Shown: positions 1 to 9,452, numbered from the stretch's first letter. The stretch is 64,000 bases of DNA from an uncultured Lachnospiraceae bacterium (GCA_947173495.1 CAMWFQ010000019.1:1-64000), one strand, 5' to 3'. The notes: generated from the letters alone by a model not told the origin. Translations and numbers: made by a program.

Positions 1-21
1 GTTTTTCGGAACACGAAAAAC
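1..21. other. Perfect hairpin at window edge
   Basis: Arms GTTTTTCG (1-8) and CGAAAAAC (14-21) pair perfectly around a 5-base loop. It may be a terminator of a gene lying left of the window, but the flank is cut off. Confidence 0.3.
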
Positions 22-61
22 TACGTCATACTCAACAGGCTAAAGCCCATATAAAGAAAGA

Positions 62-80
62 CCTTCACAACTTGTGAAGG
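62..80 (-). terminator. Terminator after the LysR pair
   Basis: CCTTCACAA (62-70) and TTGTGAAGG (72-80) form a perfect hairpin. Read on the minus strand it is followed by a T-rich tract (TCTTTCTTTATA), as expected of a Rho-independent terminator 13 bases past the stop of the minus-strand LysR gene. Confidence 0.7.
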
Positions 81-92
81 CCTTTCTGGAAA

Positions 93-1013
93 TTATCCTT
101 TCCCTTTATCAAAATGTGTAGCAGCTTCCTGCATGCATTCCAAAAATGCACGCTCAATGGCACGCCGGTTTTTTTCTCCGCCGGAGCGGTATACAAGATT
201 AACCTCGAGCCGAAGCTCCGGTTCAATGGGCAGAACAACTAACGCTTCATTTTCATGTTCCGCTATATGTTTCTCCGCAAACTCCCGCATGAGGAGTGCA
301 ATTCCCATTTTCCTTGCTGCAAGATTCAGCAGATTTTCTCCCCGGAAAGCGGTAGCTGCTACCCGGGGCTTTACCCGCTCCTTATCAAAAATACTCATGC
401 TGATCTGATACATATAGCTCCTCTTTTCGAAGAGAAGCAGCGACTCTTCCCGTAGCGCATGCGCAGTCAGAACCTGACGGGCTGCCAATGGGTGCTCCCT
501 GTGAAGAGCCGCCGCCAGCATATCGCTCCCAAAACAAAGCCTTTCCACACCCACATGGGATCTTTCATGCTCCATTACAAATGCAAAGCTGCTTTCCATC
601 CGGTACAGTTGGTCCCAATTCTTAAATGTGTCTTCTTCATGTACCCGAACCTGATACTCCGGGTATTGTTTCATGAATTTCCGAAGCGCCTCCGAAATCG
701 CATCTTCTTTTGTCATGCCCAGAGATGCTACATGCAGCACATTTCCCATACGCTCCTGCTCATTATGCAGATGCTTCCTGCACGCCTCGTCCATTTGTAC
801 CATCTGACGCGCATAGTCCAGAAAAATCTCCCCATATCGATTCAACTTCATCTTACGTGAAGCGCGTTCGAACAGCTCCACATTCACTTCATCCTCAATA
901 CTCCTCAAATGCCTGGAAAGAGAGGATGGGGTAACGTAGAGCCGTTCAGAGGCTTCAAATAAATCCTCATACTCCGCCATTACAATAAAATCCTTCAAAT
1001 ATTCCAATTCCAT
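93..1013 (-). CDS. LysR-family transcriptional regulator
   Basis: A 306-residue protein of normal LysR length. The N-terminal winged helix-turn-helix covers about residues 1-62 (ASERLYVTPSSLSRHLRSIE at about 21-40), and the rest is the periplasmic-binding-like effector domain. The start follows GAGGAAG at a good distance. It lies 16 bases downstream of a second LysR gene on the same strand, so the two are probably co-transcribed; their effector domains are clearly different. LysR proteins usually sense a pathway metabolite and activate a neighbouring divergent operon, here by inference the catabolic operon starting at 2177. The effector cannot be told from sequence. Confidence 0.9.
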   Translation of the reverse strand: MELEYLKDFIVMAEYEDLFEASERLYVTPSSLSRHLRSIEDEVNVELFERASRKMKLNRYGEIFLDYARQMVQMDEACRKHLHNEQERMGNVLHVASLGMTKEDAISEALRKFMKQYPEYQVRVHEEDTFKNWDQLYRMESSFAFVMEHERSHVGVERLCFGSDMLAAALHREHPLAARQVLTAHALREESLLLFEKRSYMYQISMSIFDKERVKPRVAATAFRGENLLNLAARKMGIALLMREFAEKHIAEHENEALVVLPIEPELRLEVNLVYRSGGEKNRRAIERAFLECMQEAATHFDKGKG

Positions 1014-1029
1014 GAATTTCTTCCTCGTT

Positions 1030-1917
1030 TTACCGGGTTTCCCCCACAGATTTTCTCTTAGCCATTACGTATTGAATAAATTTTTCTGCCACCGGCAAAA
1101 TATTTTTTGCATGATAATACAGGTAAATGACGGTTTCAATCGGAGGTACAACCGGCACCTGGCAGACGCCTGCATGATCTATTTGTAATTCATTCTGTTT
1201 ATTCCTGATAGAAATTCCCAGGCCCTGCTCCACCATTTCCAGCGTATGCCGGCCGTTATTATCCATATAGGCAATTTTGGGTTCAAAACCGGCGCTGACG
1301 CACGCATCATATACCAGGCGGTGCATAAGGTTATTATGAGACGAGCAAATGAAAGTCTCGTCGCGCAGCTCGCTGATTTCTACCTGCTTTCTGGAAGCCA
1401 TAGGGTGGTTAATCGGCAGGAAAACGGCCATCCCCTCCACTATATACGGAATCCTGACCAGCTCTGAATACCGTTCATCCACTCCCCGTGCAAAAGCCAG
1501 GTCACACTCTTCCTTCTGCAGACGATCCAAAAGCAATGCGCTTTCCCCCTCTATGATATTGACAGTTACATTGGGATTTTCCTTTACAAAACCTGCGAGC
1601 AGGTCTCCTATCTTCAGCCTTCCAACAGCAGGAACCGAAGCAATCCTAAGAAGCGCATGCGAGTGAACCTGCATCTTCTTTAAAAATTCCTCCTTGATCG
1701 CTATTATTCTGCTTGCATACGGAAGCAACATCTCCCCTTGTTTGCTCAGGCTGATCCCCTGTTTGCCTCTGATAAAAAGCGGAGCTCCCAGTTCGCTCTC
1801 CAAAGCTTTTATATGTTTGGATAATACAGACTGGGAAATATACAATCTCTGGGACGCCTTTGTATAATTTCCAATCCGGGCAAGCTCTACAAATTCATTC
1901 AGATAATTGATCTCCAT
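1030..1917 (-). CDS. LysR-family regulator, divergent from catabolic operon
   Basis: A 295-residue LysR regulator beginning MEINYLNEFV; an ORF extension of 23 residues upstream is rejected because AAGGATAAG lies just before this ATG. The HTH is at about residues 16-40 (YTKASQRLYISQSVLSKHIK) and the effector-binding domain at about 85-290. It is transcribed away from the dehydrogenase gene at 2177, the classic arrangement of a LysR gene and its target. A CTTATT-N9-AATAAG dyad in the gap is a candidate binding site. The ligand is unknown. Confidence 0.9.
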   Translation of the reverse strand: MEINYLNEFVELARIGNYTKASQRLYISQSVLSKHIKALESELGAPLFIRGKQGISLSKQGEMLLPYASRIIAIKEEFLKKMQVHSHALLRIASVPAVGRLKIGDLLAGFVKENPNVTVNIIEGESALLLDRLQKEECDLAFARGVDERYSELVRIPYIVEGMAVFLPINHPMASRKQVEISELRDETFICSSHNNLMHRLVYDACVSAGFEPKIAYMDNNGRHTLEMVEQGLGISIRNKQNELQIDHAGVCQVPVVPPIETVIYLYYHAKNILPVAEKFIQYVMAKRKSVGETR

Positions 1918-2021
1918 AATCTTATCCTTCTTATTTCTGTTCCTGAAAATTCTGTGGTTTTCATTATTATACGCATTCTTCGACAATTTTAAAAGTATTT
2001 ATTCCATTCATGAGGCAGAGA

Positions 2022-2042
2022 CTTATTCCAATTTGTAATAAG
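2022..2042. promoter_or_regulatory. Candidate LysR box
   Basis: CTTATT (2022-2027) and AATAAG (2037-2042) form an interrupted dyad separated by 9 bases, a shape that fits the T-N11-A pattern of LysR sites. It lies between the divergent LysR gene and the catabolic operon, about 18 bases upstream of the predicted -35 box. Confidence 0.45.
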
Positions 2043-2059
2043 CCAAAACGATTTTCGAA

Positions 2060-2087
2060 TTGAATAGAATGGATAAAACTCTATAAT
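2060..2087 (+). promoter_or_regulatory. SigA-type promoter of the catabolic operon
   Basis: TTGAAT (2060-2065), a 16-base spacer and TATAAT (2082-2087). The predicted start near 2094 leaves a leader of about 80 bases before the first gene. The imperfect -35 and short spacer are compatible with an activator-dependent promoter. Confidence 0.6.
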
Positions 2088-2176
2088 TTAATCATAAAAA
2101 TTGTTTGAAATATCGGTGTATAACGGTATTCACAAGCAAAACGCCGTCAAAAAGCTTATTAAGGGGGGATGTAGAA

Positions 2177-3124
2177 ATGCAGCACTGTATCTATATGGTT
2201 CGAGACGAAGGTGAACTAATCTATAAATCAATGCTTGAAAAAGGATATACGGTTATTGTCGGGGATGGGAAAATGAACCTGGAATCTGTAAAGCAATGTG
2301 ATGCCCTGATACCCGGGAAAGCCCTTGTAACAGAAGAGGTGCTGCAAAATGCGCCAAATCTTAAAATCGTTTCCAAGTTCGGCGTGGGTATCGACAGAAT
2401 TGATATTCCCGCCTGTACGGCTCACAGAGTTTATGTGGCAAATACGCCTCTGGCAAACTACAATTCTGTCGCAGAGCATACAGTGGCGCTCATGCTTGCA
2501 GCTGCGAAACGAATTTATCCCATCTCTCTGCGGCTTCGCAATGAGTATCCTGACTGGATGGGCGCCCACGACTGCCAGGCATCGGAACTTTCCGGCAAAA
2601 CCCTCTCCTTAATTGGTTTCGGCAATATTGGAAGCCGTGTTGCCCACATGATCAGTGGTTTCCATATGAATATTATTGCCTATGATCCCTATATAGCCCC
2701 CTCGAAGATTCCGGACTATGTAACGCTGGTTCCTTCGCTGGAAGACGCCCTGCGCGCCGGCGATTTTATATCTATTCATGTTGCCGGCTCGGACAGCCGC
2801 ATCCACCTCATCAACATGGCGGAATTTAAGCTCATGAAGCCTTCCGCCATTATTGTAAATACGACACGCGGGTTCGTCATCAATGAGGCTGATTTAATCC
2901 AGGCACTAAGCACAGGTATGATTGCCGGAGCCGCCCTGGACGTTTTTACCACGGAGCCTGTGCAATCCGGCAATCCCTTATTGCTTATGGAAAATGTCAT
3001 TGCAACGCCGCACAGTGCGGCAAACACTCCGGAAGCAAGAATCCGGGCACAGATTGCATGCGCCGAAAATATTATTTCCTGCTTTGAGACAGGCCGGCCT
3101 GTAAATGCTCTGAATACACTATAA
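2177..3124 (+). CDS. D-isomer-specific 2-hydroxyacid dehydrogenase
   Basis: A 315-residue NAD-dependent dehydrogenase of the SerA/GhrA superfamily, interconverting a 2-hydroxyacid and a 2-ketoacid. The start is MQHCIYMVRD after AAGGGGGGAT; an upstream in-frame extension lacks a binding site. The central Rossmann domain shows GFGNIGS, and the catalytic residues are visible as Arg in NTTRG, Glu in TTEP and His in TPHSA. The substrate-binding N-terminus (GVGIDRID, VAEHTVAL) is typical. It is the first gene of an eight-gene operon, followed after 23 bases by a hydrolase. A role on a sugar-acid intermediate is inference; it is not likely to be biosynthetic SerA, since no ACT domain is present. Confidence 0.9.
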   Translation: MQHCIYMVRDEGELIYKSMLEKGYTVIVGDGKMNLESVKQCDALIPGKALVTEEVLQNAPNLKIVSKFGVGIDRIDIPACTAHRVYVANTPLANYNSVAEHTVALMLAAAKRIYPISLRLRNEYPDWMGAHDCQASELSGKTLSLIGFGNIGSRVAHMISGFHMNIIAYDPYIAPSKIPDYVTLVPSLEDALRAGDFISIHVAGSDSRIHLINMAEFKLMKPSAIIVNTTRGFVINEADLIQALSTGMIAGAALDVFTTEPVQSGNPLLLMENVIATPHSAANTPEARIRAQIACAENIISCFETGRPVNALNTL

Positions 3125-3147
3125 AAATAAACTCAGGAGGAAGAGAA

Positions 3148-4899
3148 ATGAACAAATACTATAATTATCCCGACTCTGACATCTGGCAGAGTCACCGATG
3201 GCAGGGTAAGATTGGCTGCGCCGATCCCTTAGTGCAATGGATAGAGACTCACGGCAAGCTTTCCGAAACCGGCTTTGTGCCCCCTGTCTGTGACGATCCC
3301 CACAGACATCCACACTACAGAGAAAAAACACACGGTATTGATCTGCCGGAGATTGTTCAATATTGGGCTGACCGGGGGATTCGTTATACCAGTCTGGAGC
3401 AGGGACGACAGGACTGGATCTCCATGGTTCCTGAAAAAGCTTTTTCAGACCGCAGCCGGAAGCTTCCGCTGCTTGTTTCCTTTTTTCACGAAGACACGCT
3501 GGATCCCTGGTACACCATGAAAACGATGTCCTATTATCGGAAATATAATGAAATGCTGGCCGTATCTCAGGACTTTATCATCGTCTATGTGGTAAGTTCG
3601 CGTGTGGATACAGACCGCATCTATATTAATCTAATGCAGGAGGCCTGCATCCTCTATCCCGTAGATCTGAATCGCATTTATCTGGATTTATCACCGGTTG
3701 CAGCCGCGGGTATGAAGCTGAAGGACATCCCCGGTTTTGTTTATAAAGATAAAGACGGTCACGAGATAGAAGATCCTGATGCCTGTATTGAGCGTTTTGG
3801 CAGCCTGAATCTTCCCGTAATCGACATCAGCGGGAGATGGGGGAATGCCGACAGCCTTTCCCGCGGCCTGGTCATGACCTACCGCATGAATGATGGCCGC
3901 TTTGACCGGGAATGGTTTCTTCACAGCGGTGTTGCGCGGCGCAGTTCTGAGGGACTCCTGATGGAAAATCGCTTTCTCTCGGTAGATGATGAGGGCTTTG
4001 GCGAATATTGGAATCATATGGGACTTTTATTTGAGGAAGGGGAAGCCCGCGGGGAGCGTTGGCTTGCATTTGTGCCAAAACAGGCTATGGAAGAACCTCA
4101 AAAAAAGCTGCCCGCTGTAATGCTTATGCAGGAAGTCTATCATGGAAACGAACATCTGGCTGTTACATCCTTAAGCTATTTCTATGAATACATGCATATT
4201 GCCGCGCAGGGTGAATGCATTCTGCTGTTCTTTGCCATGGAAGACTGGGATTCCAATGATCTTTTTGTTGATGTTCTCCAGGAGGCTGAAAATAAGTATC
4301 CCATTGATAGTACCCGCGTTTATATCACCGGCCATTCCCATGATGGCTGTTTCACATTCGAGTTTGCACGCCGCCATCCGGATATCATCGCTGCCGCCGC
4401 CACACTTGGAAATTCCGGCATCCTGATGCCTCCGGAAGTCTCCGGAGATAAATTTCTCTCTGTAGGCGACGACCGGCTGGAATCCATGTCCAGAATAGAT
4501 ATGCCGATGATTGTGGCCAACGCAATGTCTGAAGGGCATGTAGTTGCTCCGGATGATCCTGAACAATTTGCGTCCTGGGCCAGATTCTGGCAAAGACGTC
4601 TTACCGCGTCCAGATGCCCGATGAAAACTCCGGAGGAAATCCGTGCCGCCCGATACAGTAAAAACAAAGCTGAGCGTATCCTGGGCTTTCCCGCAGACTA
4701 TGCGGAAACTATTTGGGCAGATGGTGCGGAACACTATATGGCAGACGTTACAAATGTGGATGGCAACCGGCACTTACGTATCGTGACAAGCGAAAATATG
4801 CCGCATACCGTTACTCCCTTTATGATAGATATCACCTGGAATTTCCTCCGCAGATTTTCCAGAGACCAGGAAACCGGAGAAATTATAGAATTACAGTAG
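3148..4899 (+). CDS. Two-repeat alpha/beta hydrolase-like protein, paralogue 1
   Basis: A 583-residue cytoplasmic protein with no signal peptide. The C-terminal half looks like a PHB-depolymerase/LpqC-type esterase: RVYITGHSHDG puts a nucleophile at Ser397, HPDIIAAAATLGNSG follows, and NMPHTVTPF near the end could give the catalytic His. The N-terminal half repeats the same layout (YWADRG.., KLPLLV, SYYRKY, DRIYINLMQEA, LNRIYLD) but lacks the nucleophile motif, so the protein seems to be an internal duplication with one dead half. It is about 14 bases upstream of a paralogue with the same layout. The ribosome binding site is AGGAGG. The reaction is unknown; ester, lactone or related hydrolysis is inference. 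Confidence 0.8.
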   Translation: MNKYYNYPDSDIWQSHRWQGKIGCADPLVQWIETHGKLSETGFVPPVCDDPHRHPHYREKTHGIDLPEIVQYWADRGIRYTSLEQGRQDWISMVPEKAFSDRSRKLPLLVSFFHEDTLDPWYTMKTMSYYRKYNEMLAVSQDFIIVYVVSSRVDTDRIYINLMQEACILYPVDLNRIYLDLSPVAAAGMKLKDIPGFVYKDKDGHEIEDPDACIERFGSLNLPVIDISGRWGNADSLSRGLVMTYRMNDGRFDREWFLHSGVARRSSEGLLMENRFLSVDDEGFGEYWNHMGLLFEEGEARGERWLAFVPKQAMEEPQKKLPAVMLMQEVYHGNEHLAVTSLSYFYEYMHIAAQGECILLFFAMEDWDSNDLFVDVLQEAENKYPIDSTRVYITGHSHDGCFTFEFARRHPDIIAAAATLGNSGILMPPEVSGDKFLSVGDDRLESMSRIDMPMIVANAMSEGHVVAPDDPEQFASWARFWQRRLTASRCPMKTPEEIRAARYSKNKAERILGFPADYAETIWADGAEHYMADVTNVDGNRHLRIVTSENMPHTVTPFMIDITWNFLRRFSRDQETGEIIELQ

Positions 4900-4913
4900 A
4901 AAGGAGACTCATT

Positions 4914-6707
4914 ATGAATAATCTTTATTTTGACTATCCGGAACGTAAATATTGGGATCCAGATATGTGGACAGATTTCATCAGTCCTGTTTTCGGCCTT
5001 GTAAAATGGATTGGGTCTAATACCTCCATTGATCCTTCCCCCTACCCCTCTCCCGTAAACGGACTTTATGGTGCAGATGCCAAAGCCCTTGACTGCTATG
5101 ACCTGAAAACCAATGCGGTGAGTATCCCCGAGATTGTCCGTCACTGGAAGGACCGCGGCGTCTACTATGAATGCAGGAGTCAGGGCGGGCTTTACTGGCT
5201 GATCATGTGTCCCTGCAGATGTCTGGAGGACTTCGGAACCAAAATTCCCGCCCTGGTGGTTTTTCACACCACTGATGTCACAGATCCCTATTGGGCCATG
5301 AAAACTCTGGCGCATTATGAGACTTATAATGATATGGTTGCCCGGCAGCAGGACAAAATGATCTTTTATATCTGTTCCGACAAACCGGATACTGACCGTA
5401 TCTATGTAAATATTTTACAGGAAGCATTTGTTTTCGTCCCCGGAGATGTAAACCGCGTCTATATGGATGTCAGCGCAGTCTGCAATGCCGGCGTAAAGCT
5501 GGCCTCCATTCCTGAATTCACATACCGGGACAGCGAGGGAAATGTAACGGACCCCGATGCCTGTATCTTCAAGTTTGGCTCCGCTCAGATCCCGGCTCTC
5601 GACATTACAGCCCGCTGGGAAAACAAGACCAGCCTTACCAGAGATCAGGTTTCCATGGAGACCTGGAGTAACATAAACTATGATTTTGAAAGGGTTCTGC
5701 ACAGCGAAACCGGGCGTAAAATGGCTGAAGGCATTGCTTTGGAATACCGCTTTAACAAAACAACCGATCCCGACTTCCTTCAATACTGGGACAATATGGG
5801 CGTGAAGTACGAAAATCACGAAACTTCCTTTCATCGCTGGAAACTGGCTGTCCCGAAAAGCGCCTGTGATGATCCGGACGAAAAGCTTCCGGTTATCTGC
5901 ATTATGCAGGAGGTAAACCATGCCAATGAACATCTGGCCGTTACAGAAGCCAGTTATTTCTATGAATATTTCCGCCTCTGTGCCCAAGGCGCATGTATGC
6001 TGATTAATTTTGTCCTGGAAGATGCAGAGAGCAATGAGCTTCTGGTGGATATTATAAAAGAAGCAAAAGAGCTGTATCCCATGATGGATATGGCACGTAT
6101 CTATATTGCAGGACATTCTCACAACGGACATTACTCCCTTGCATTCGCCCTTCGTCATCCGGAATTGATTGCAGCGGTTGCTACCTACGGCAATCCTCCG
6201 GGACTGGCAAATATGGGTATTACTCCCATGTCCGAAGAACGCGCCGCCAAGGTAGCCGGATTTGATATGCCTGTCATCAATTTAGTCGGTATGTGCGAAC
6301 AGGGCTCCTATTTCCCTCAAAACTGCGACGGAACCGGCTACCGGTCCGAAAAATTTGCATACCGTATGTCCAGTTTTGAAGAACGGTATGCCGGCTGGCA
6401 GCTGCGCCTGAAAGCCTTTAATTGCCCGCCCACAACAAAGGAAAAGATGCTTGCGACGAAATACAGTGACGAAAAAGCGATTCGCGAGCTGGGCCTGCCG
6501 GGTGACCGCAGCCGGGTTCTGTATATGGATGGTTTTGAACTTTATGTTGTTGAGATTAAAAATTATGAGGGCAATTATCATCTGTGTATGGTGGGTATGG
6601 AGAATATGCCGCATAACACTACCCCTGCCCAGCAGGTTCTTTCCTGGAATTTCCTTCGCAGATTTGCAAGGGACCGGGAAACCGGAAAAATTATTGAAAT
6701 ATTGTAA
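4914..6707 (+). CDS. Two-repeat alpha/beta hydrolase-like protein, paralogue 2
   Basis: A 597-residue paralogue of the preceding gene. The start MNNLYFDYPE is preceded by AAAGGAGA and lies just after the upstream stop; a longer ORF reading into the upstream gene is rejected. The active half carries RIYIAGHSHNG with the putative nucleophile at Ser402 and ENMPHNTTP near the C-terminus. The N-terminal half repeats the fold elements (HWKDRGVYYE, KIPALVVF, DRIYVNILQEA, VNRVYMDVSAV) without the nucleophile. Two adjacent paralogues could form a heteromer or act on two successive bonds; this is inference. No signal peptide or membrane segment is seen. Confidence 0.8.
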   Translation: MNNLYFDYPERKYWDPDMWTDFISPVFGLVKWIGSNTSIDPSPYPSPVNGLYGADAKALDCYDLKTNAVSIPEIVRHWKDRGVYYECRSQGGLYWLIMCPCRCLEDFGTKIPALVVFHTTDVTDPYWAMKTLAHYETYNDMVARQQDKMIFYICSDKPDTDRIYVNILQEAFVFVPGDVNRVYMDVSAVCNAGVKLASIPEFTYRDSEGNVTDPDACIFKFGSAQIPALDITARWENKTSLTRDQVSMETWSNINYDFERVLHSETGRKMAEGIALEYRFNKTTDPDFLQYWDNMGVKYENHETSFHRWKLAVPKSACDDPDEKLPVICIMQEVNHANEHLAVTEASYFYEYFRLCAQGACMLINFVLEDAESNELLVDIIKEAKELYPMMDMARIYIAGHSHNGHYSLAFALRHPELIAAVATYGNPPGLANMGITPMSEERAAKVAGFDMPVINLVGMCEQGSYFPQNCDGTGYRSEKFAYRMSSFEERYAGWQLRLKAFNCPPTTKEKMLATKYSDEKAIRELGLPGDRSRVLYMDGFELYVVEIKNYEGNYHLCMVGMENMPHNTTPAQQVLSWNFLRRFARDRETGKIIEIL

Positions 6708-6722
6708 GGTGAGGAATCAACT

Positions 6723-8465
6723 ATGGAATATATTAACTTTTTCAGCCACGAAAAAATTTCTGACCGCCTGATTATTTTCAATGAAGGCTACTCGATGGTA
6801 CACCGTTTTACCATTGGCTGTATCCTGGGCGACCGGAAAATCATGATTATTGACGCCGGTCTTGGCATGACGGACAATTTCCGCCAGTATATCGAGAGTG
6901 TCGTAGGAACAGACAAGCCGTTTCTTCTTGCATGTACCCACCTGCACCCCGATCATGTGGGAAGCGCCATTCAGTTTGAGGAACGCTACTGCAGTCATCT
7001 TGATCAGGATAACCCTTCCCAGACAGCTTTTGCCTTCAGAGATGAGCAGCGACAGGCTGATCTGCAGGACTTTGCCCTGGACAGCCAGATTGTGATGGAA
7101 TACTGTAAATCTCACATGATCCGCAATAATCGCTGTGAATTTCTTGATATCAAAGACGGTGATATCTTTGACCTGGGAGGCGTTCAAATCGAAGCGATCT
7201 CCGTCCCCGGACACAGCAGGGGCTCTATGGCGTTCTATAACCGTGAGGAAAACTATTGTTTTACAGGAGACGCCATTAATACGGACACGCATCTCAAAAA
7301 GATGGATCGTGAGGGTTTTCGCCAATATAAAATAACGCTGGAAAAATTTATTTCCCGGGTAGATCATGATGTCACCATCTATCCGGCACATTTGCCAATG
7401 CCCATGACCATACAGGTTGCCGAAAATCTTCTTCTGATCTGTGACGATCTGATAAATAACCGTAATCTGCGGCGCGATCCCATGGGGGAGACAATTTTTC
7501 ACGGACGTCAGAATAATCGTGCCCTGCGTATGCATTACATTAACAACACCTGCATTGTTTATAACCGGGATATTCTTAACAGTGATCGAAGGATTTCTTT
7601 TCGGCCGACAAAAGACCTGAATTTTTACAGCCATGAAAAATGGACAGACCGGGTTTATACCGTTACCATTAATTTCTCTATGGTACACCGCATTACCCTC
7701 ATGGTCGTTATTGGGGACGATAAGATTCTCTGTATCGATTCCGGACACGGTATTGACTATAAGCTGACAGACTATATCCGCAGTTTTGCCGGCTACGAAA
7801 AACCGCTTTTCATGGCATGTACCCATGTGGGAATCGATCATGCCGGCGGCGGCGTACAGTTTAACCAGTATTATGTACATAAAAATGACTGGCCCAATCT
7901 GGAACGCAGTATGCCCAGATCCAAAAGGCTGGAAGACTGTCAGCCTTTCGCCCTCTATAATCAGGAATTCTATGAATACACAAAGGATAATATGTGTATG
8001 CCGCCTGATCCTGCAGGGCTTCGGGAGTTGAAAGACGGGGATATCTTTGATTTGGGCGGCGTTCAGGTTGTATGCATTTTTACGCCTGGGCACAGTCCCG
8101 GACATACTTCCTTCCTGGTCGAGGATGAAAACATTGTATTCACCGGCGATGCCATGAACATTGACACCCACTTAAAGAAACTGGACAGGCAGGGCATGCG
8201 GGAATATGCCGCTATGCTGGAGCATTTTATGACGCTCATCAAAGAGGATACTCTGATTTTTTCCTCACATCTGAACCGTCCGCACGACCTGAGCGTACCG
8301 CGAAATATTGCGACAGCCTGCCTTGACATTGCAGAAGGCCGGACAGAAGCCGATCCGCCTGCCGAGGCTATCCAGAAGCATCTCCCTGCCTTTCATAACC
8401 CGGCAATCAAGATGCATTACCATGGGAATTGCTGTGTCGTATACAATTCCGATTTAGTGAAATAA
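6723..8465 (+). CDS. Tandem metallo-beta-lactamase-fold protein
   Basis: A 580-residue protein made of two MBL-fold domains (about 1-290 and 291-580), each opening with INFFSHEK or LNFYSHEK. Domain 1 has the full metal motif THLHPDHVG (His73, His75, Asp77, His78), then GHSRG, TGDA and PAHLP. Domain 2 reads THVGIDHAGG, so the second His of HxHxDH is Gly370, while GHSPGH and TGDA are kept. Domain 1 therefore probably binds two metals and domain 2 is altered. MBL-fold enzymes of this kind hydrolyse esters, lactones or phosphoesters, or act as decarboxylases. Fifteen bases separate it from the hydrolase gene upstream. Substrate unknown. Confidence 0.85.
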   Translation: MEYINFFSHEKISDRLIIFNEGYSMVHRFTIGCILGDRKIMIIDAGLGMTDNFRQYIESVVGTDKPFLLACTHLHPDHVGSAIQFEERYCSHLDQDNPSQTAFAFRDEQRQADLQDFALDSQIVMEYCKSHMIRNNRCEFLDIKDGDIFDLGGVQIEAISVPGHSRGSMAFYNREENYCFTGDAINTDTHLKKMDREGFRQYKITLEKFISRVDHDVTIYPAHLPMPMTIQVAENLLLICDDLINNRNLRRDPMGETIFHGRQNNRALRMHYINNTCIVYNRDILNSDRRISFRPTKDLNFYSHEKWTDRVYTVTINFSMVHRITLMVVIGDDKILCIDSGHGIDYKLTDYIRSFAGYEKPLFMACTHVGIDHAGGGVQFNQYYVHKNDWPNLERSMPRSKRLEDCQPFALYNQEFYEYTKDNMCMPPDPAGLRELKDGDIFDLGGVQVVCIFTPGHSPGHTSFLVEDENIVFTGDAMNIDTHLKKLDRQGMREYAAMLEHFMTLIKEDTLIFSSHLNRPHDLSVPRNIATACLDIAEGRTEADPPAEAIQKHLPAFHNPAIKMHYHGNCCVVYNSDLVK

Positions 8466-8481
8466 GAAAGGGACAATAAAA

Positions 8482-9432
8482 ATGAAATCAAAAGTATTAG
8501 TGCAGCGAGAGCCCATTGAAGAATTGAGCAAAGCATACATGAAAGAGCTGAGGCTCTACAATAAAACAAAGAGGGAGTATGACGTTGATCCTTATGCAGA
8601 GGTCTTCCGGTTCCGTGACAATGTATACGGAATCTTCACCCACAGTGCAGATGGCATGGGGGATCCGTGGATGTATCTTATCATCGGACCGGAAAAGGCC
8701 ATGCTGATTGATACCAGCTTTGGCATCGGCAATCTGAAAGGACTTGTAGATGAAATTACCGGCGGCATGCCCCTGATTGTCGTGAACACTCATTCCTCTG
8801 TGGATCACTCCTATGGGAACTGCCAGTTCGACAAAGTGTACTGCCATAAAATAACCGCACCGTTCCTGGAAATGGAACAAACCCCGCATCTGTGGGATTT
8901 TCTTACAGATGAAAACGGAAATGGGATCTGGCTGGATTTTGATAAAAATGACATTATCCCCTTCAAAAAATATGAGATCGTTTCCTGCGAGAATCATCAC
9001 ATCTTTCATCTTGGCGATGATTATGACGTTGAGTTGATCTGGCTTCCCGGACATCATGCCGGGCATACCGGATTCCTGGACAAAAAAAGCCGAATCCTCT
9101 TCTGCGGAGATTCCTTCCTGAGCATGCGGGTAGGGATCAACGGTCCCCGCCCCGGTAAGCCCTATGGAGAATATTTTACGGTCCATGCCTTCCGGGATGA
9201 GCTGGAAAAATTAGTGCTGAGGCTGGATGAGTTCGATACTCTATTTCCAGGCCATTTTATTGTAGATATTGCCAACACTGTCATACCCAACATGCTGAAG
9301 GTCTGCCGCGATATCGTCGACAATCCTGAAAACTATGATTATATGTCGGTCGATACGCGCGGCCGAGAACAGAAATTCCGTTTTGTCAACGGACTCGGAA
9401 CGATTGCATATCGGGATGTGAGCGTAAAATAA
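8482..9432 (+). CDS. MBL-fold metallohydrolase with altered metal motif
   Basis: A 316-residue single-domain MBL-fold protein. The metal motif reads NTHSSVDHSYGN (His104, Asp108, His109), with Ser106 where the second His of HxHxDH is expected. The other ligands look present: PGHHAGHTGF, FCGDSF and FPGHF. It is related to the tandem protein just upstream and shares the same kind of substitution with that protein's second domain, so the change may be functional rather than decay. It starts 16 bases after the upstream gene with an AGAAAGGGAC binding site and belongs to the same operon. Confidence 0.85.
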   Translation: MKSKVLVQREPIEELSKAYMKELRLYNKTKREYDVDPYAEVFRFRDNVYGIFTHSADGMGDPWMYLIIGPEKAMLIDTSFGIGNLKGLVDEITGGMPLIVVNTHSSVDHSYGNCQFDKVYCHKITAPFLEMEQTPHLWDFLTDENGNGIWLDFDKNDIIPFKKYEIVSCENHHIFHLGDDYDVELIWLPGHHAGHTGFLDKKSRILFCGDSFLSMRVGINGPRPGKPYGEYFTVHAFRDELEKLVLRLDEFDTLFPGHFIVDIANTVIPNMLKVCRDIVDNPENYDYMSVDTRGREQKFRFVNGLGTIAYRDVSVK

Positions 9433-9452
9433 TTTTTCAAAGGAGGAGAAGG

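Noticed and set aside
2105-2176. 24-residue N-terminal extension of the hydroxyacid dehydrogenase
   Set aside because: It starts right after the predicted promoter with no binding site, while AAGGGGGGAT lies before the ATG at 2177.
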